Shown piece after piece: positions 5,745 through 6,100 of a stretch of 6,100 nt of DNA. This stretch comes from Alphaproteobacteria bacterium (GTDB taxonomy: Bacteria > Pseudomonadota > Alphaproteobacteria > ATCC43930 > CGMCC-115725). The notes beneath the pieces were generated by a model. It had not been told where the DNA came from, searched no databases, and saw only the letters and a list, made by a program, of their open reading frames with translations. A program made the position numbers and the translations under genes. Location: assembly GCA_030039775.1 (NCBI GenBank), contig JASHUX010000173.1:1-6100 (forward strand), given 5' to 3'. How positions within the stretch are numbered: position 1 is the first letter of the stretch; each line of letters begins with the position of its first letter.

Positions 5745-6100
5745 ATGCGGTTTTTGGTAACGGGGACGGCTGGCTTTATCGGCTTCCACGTGGCCCGGCG
5801 GCTGTTGGCGGACGGCCATGATGTCGCCGGCATCGACGGCATGACGCCCTACTACGATGTCCGCCTGAAGGAGCGCCGGCACGCCATGCTGGCGCAAAAT
5901 CCCAACTTCCGGGCGGACCAGTTCATGTTGGAAGACGCGGCCGCCGTGCGGCGCGTCGTCGACGATTTCGCGCCGGAGATCGTGATCCATCTCGCGGCTC
6001 AGGCGGGCGTCCGCTACAGCCTCGAAAATCCCCGCGCTTATATCGACGCCAACGTGGTCGGCACGTTCAATATCCTCGAAGCATGCCGGGCCGCGACGCC
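5745..6100 (+). CDS. NAD-dependent NDP-sugar epimerase, UDP-glucuronate 4-epimerase-like (partial, C-terminus outside window)
   Basis: Extended short-chain dehydrogenase/reductase expected to interconvert nucleotide sugars in the cytoplasm, probably UDP-glucuronate to UDP-galacturonate for surface polysaccharide. The first 118 residues are visible. The Rossmann motif TGTAGFIG is at residues 6-13, with an acidic Asp31 at the end of the second strand, which favours NAD(H). The [13 protein letters not shown] segment (33-45) and [21 protein letters not shown] (83-103) are typical of the CapI/UDP-glucuronate epimerase branch. The catalytic YxxxK lies beyond the window. ATG at 5745 begins exactly at the first beta strand; no in-frame upstream start was seen, and the ribosome site is weak (GAG at 5733-5735). 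It diverges from the monooxygenase and has no obvious functional link to the transporter. Branch-level substrate is moderately sure; the fold is firm. Confidence 0.9.
   Translation, partial: MRFLVTGTAGFIGFHVARRLLADGHDVAGIDGMTPYYDVRLKERRHAMLAQNPNFRADQFMLEDAAAVRRVVDDFAPEIVIHLAAQAGVRYSLENPRAYIDANVVGTFNILEACRAAT

Noticed and set aside
4546..5760. 404-codon plus-strand frame opposite the monooxygenase
   Set aside because: Low-complexity Arg/Ala/His-rich product typical of an antisense shadow. It also runs into the start of the epimerase in another frame.
5550..5990. 146-codon minus-strand frame across the divergent gap
   Set aside because: It overlaps the start of the monooxygenase and is antisense to the epimerase N-terminus. 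It has no ribosome site or recognisable motif.

Overview
The window is GC-rich, tightly packed bacterial DNA. Gene content and style (rhizobial-looking CTTGAC elements, several branched-chain-amino-acid-type ABC genes, an HsaA/DszC-like flavoprotein, a CapI-like sugar epimerase) suggest an alphaproteobacterium, perhaps of the Hyphomicrobiales (Bradyrhizobium-like). That placement is an inference from style and was not tested by any search.

Layout. Five genes lie on the minus strand; in transcription order, right to left: (i) an acyl-CoA-dehydrogenase-fold flavin monooxygenase-like enzyme (4345-5622); (ii) a periplasmic substrate-binding protein, here SBP2 (2869-4161); (iii) its tandem paralogue, SBP1 (1390-2667); (iv) a LivH-type permease (442-1308); (v) a LivM-type permease overlapping livH by ATGA and running off the left edge (1-445). 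On the plus strand, diverging from the monooxygenase across about 120 bp, an NDP-sugar (UDP-glucuronate 4-epimerase-like) epimerase begins at 5745 and runs off the right edge. The ATPase genes (livG/livF) are not visible and would be expected to the left of the window.

How it works together. The two secreted receptors are about 70% identical by hand alignment and share eight cysteines. They should capture small ligands in the periplasm and deliver them to the one LivHM membrane pore encoded next to them. The monooxygenase-like enzyme upstream could act on an imported compound, which would make this a catabolic uptake locus rather than plain amino-acid transport, but the substrate cannot be read from the sequence.

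The most notable non-coding structure is a sharply bounded 30-bp element (26/30 identical) at a similar distance upstream of both receptor genes. It contains nested inverted repeats and a CTTGACG half-site, while the flanking DNA is unalike. A long stem-loop also follows each receptor gene, consistent with segmented, stoichiometry-setting expression of receptor versus permease. No RNA genes, mobile elements, CRISPR arrays or phage features were seen.
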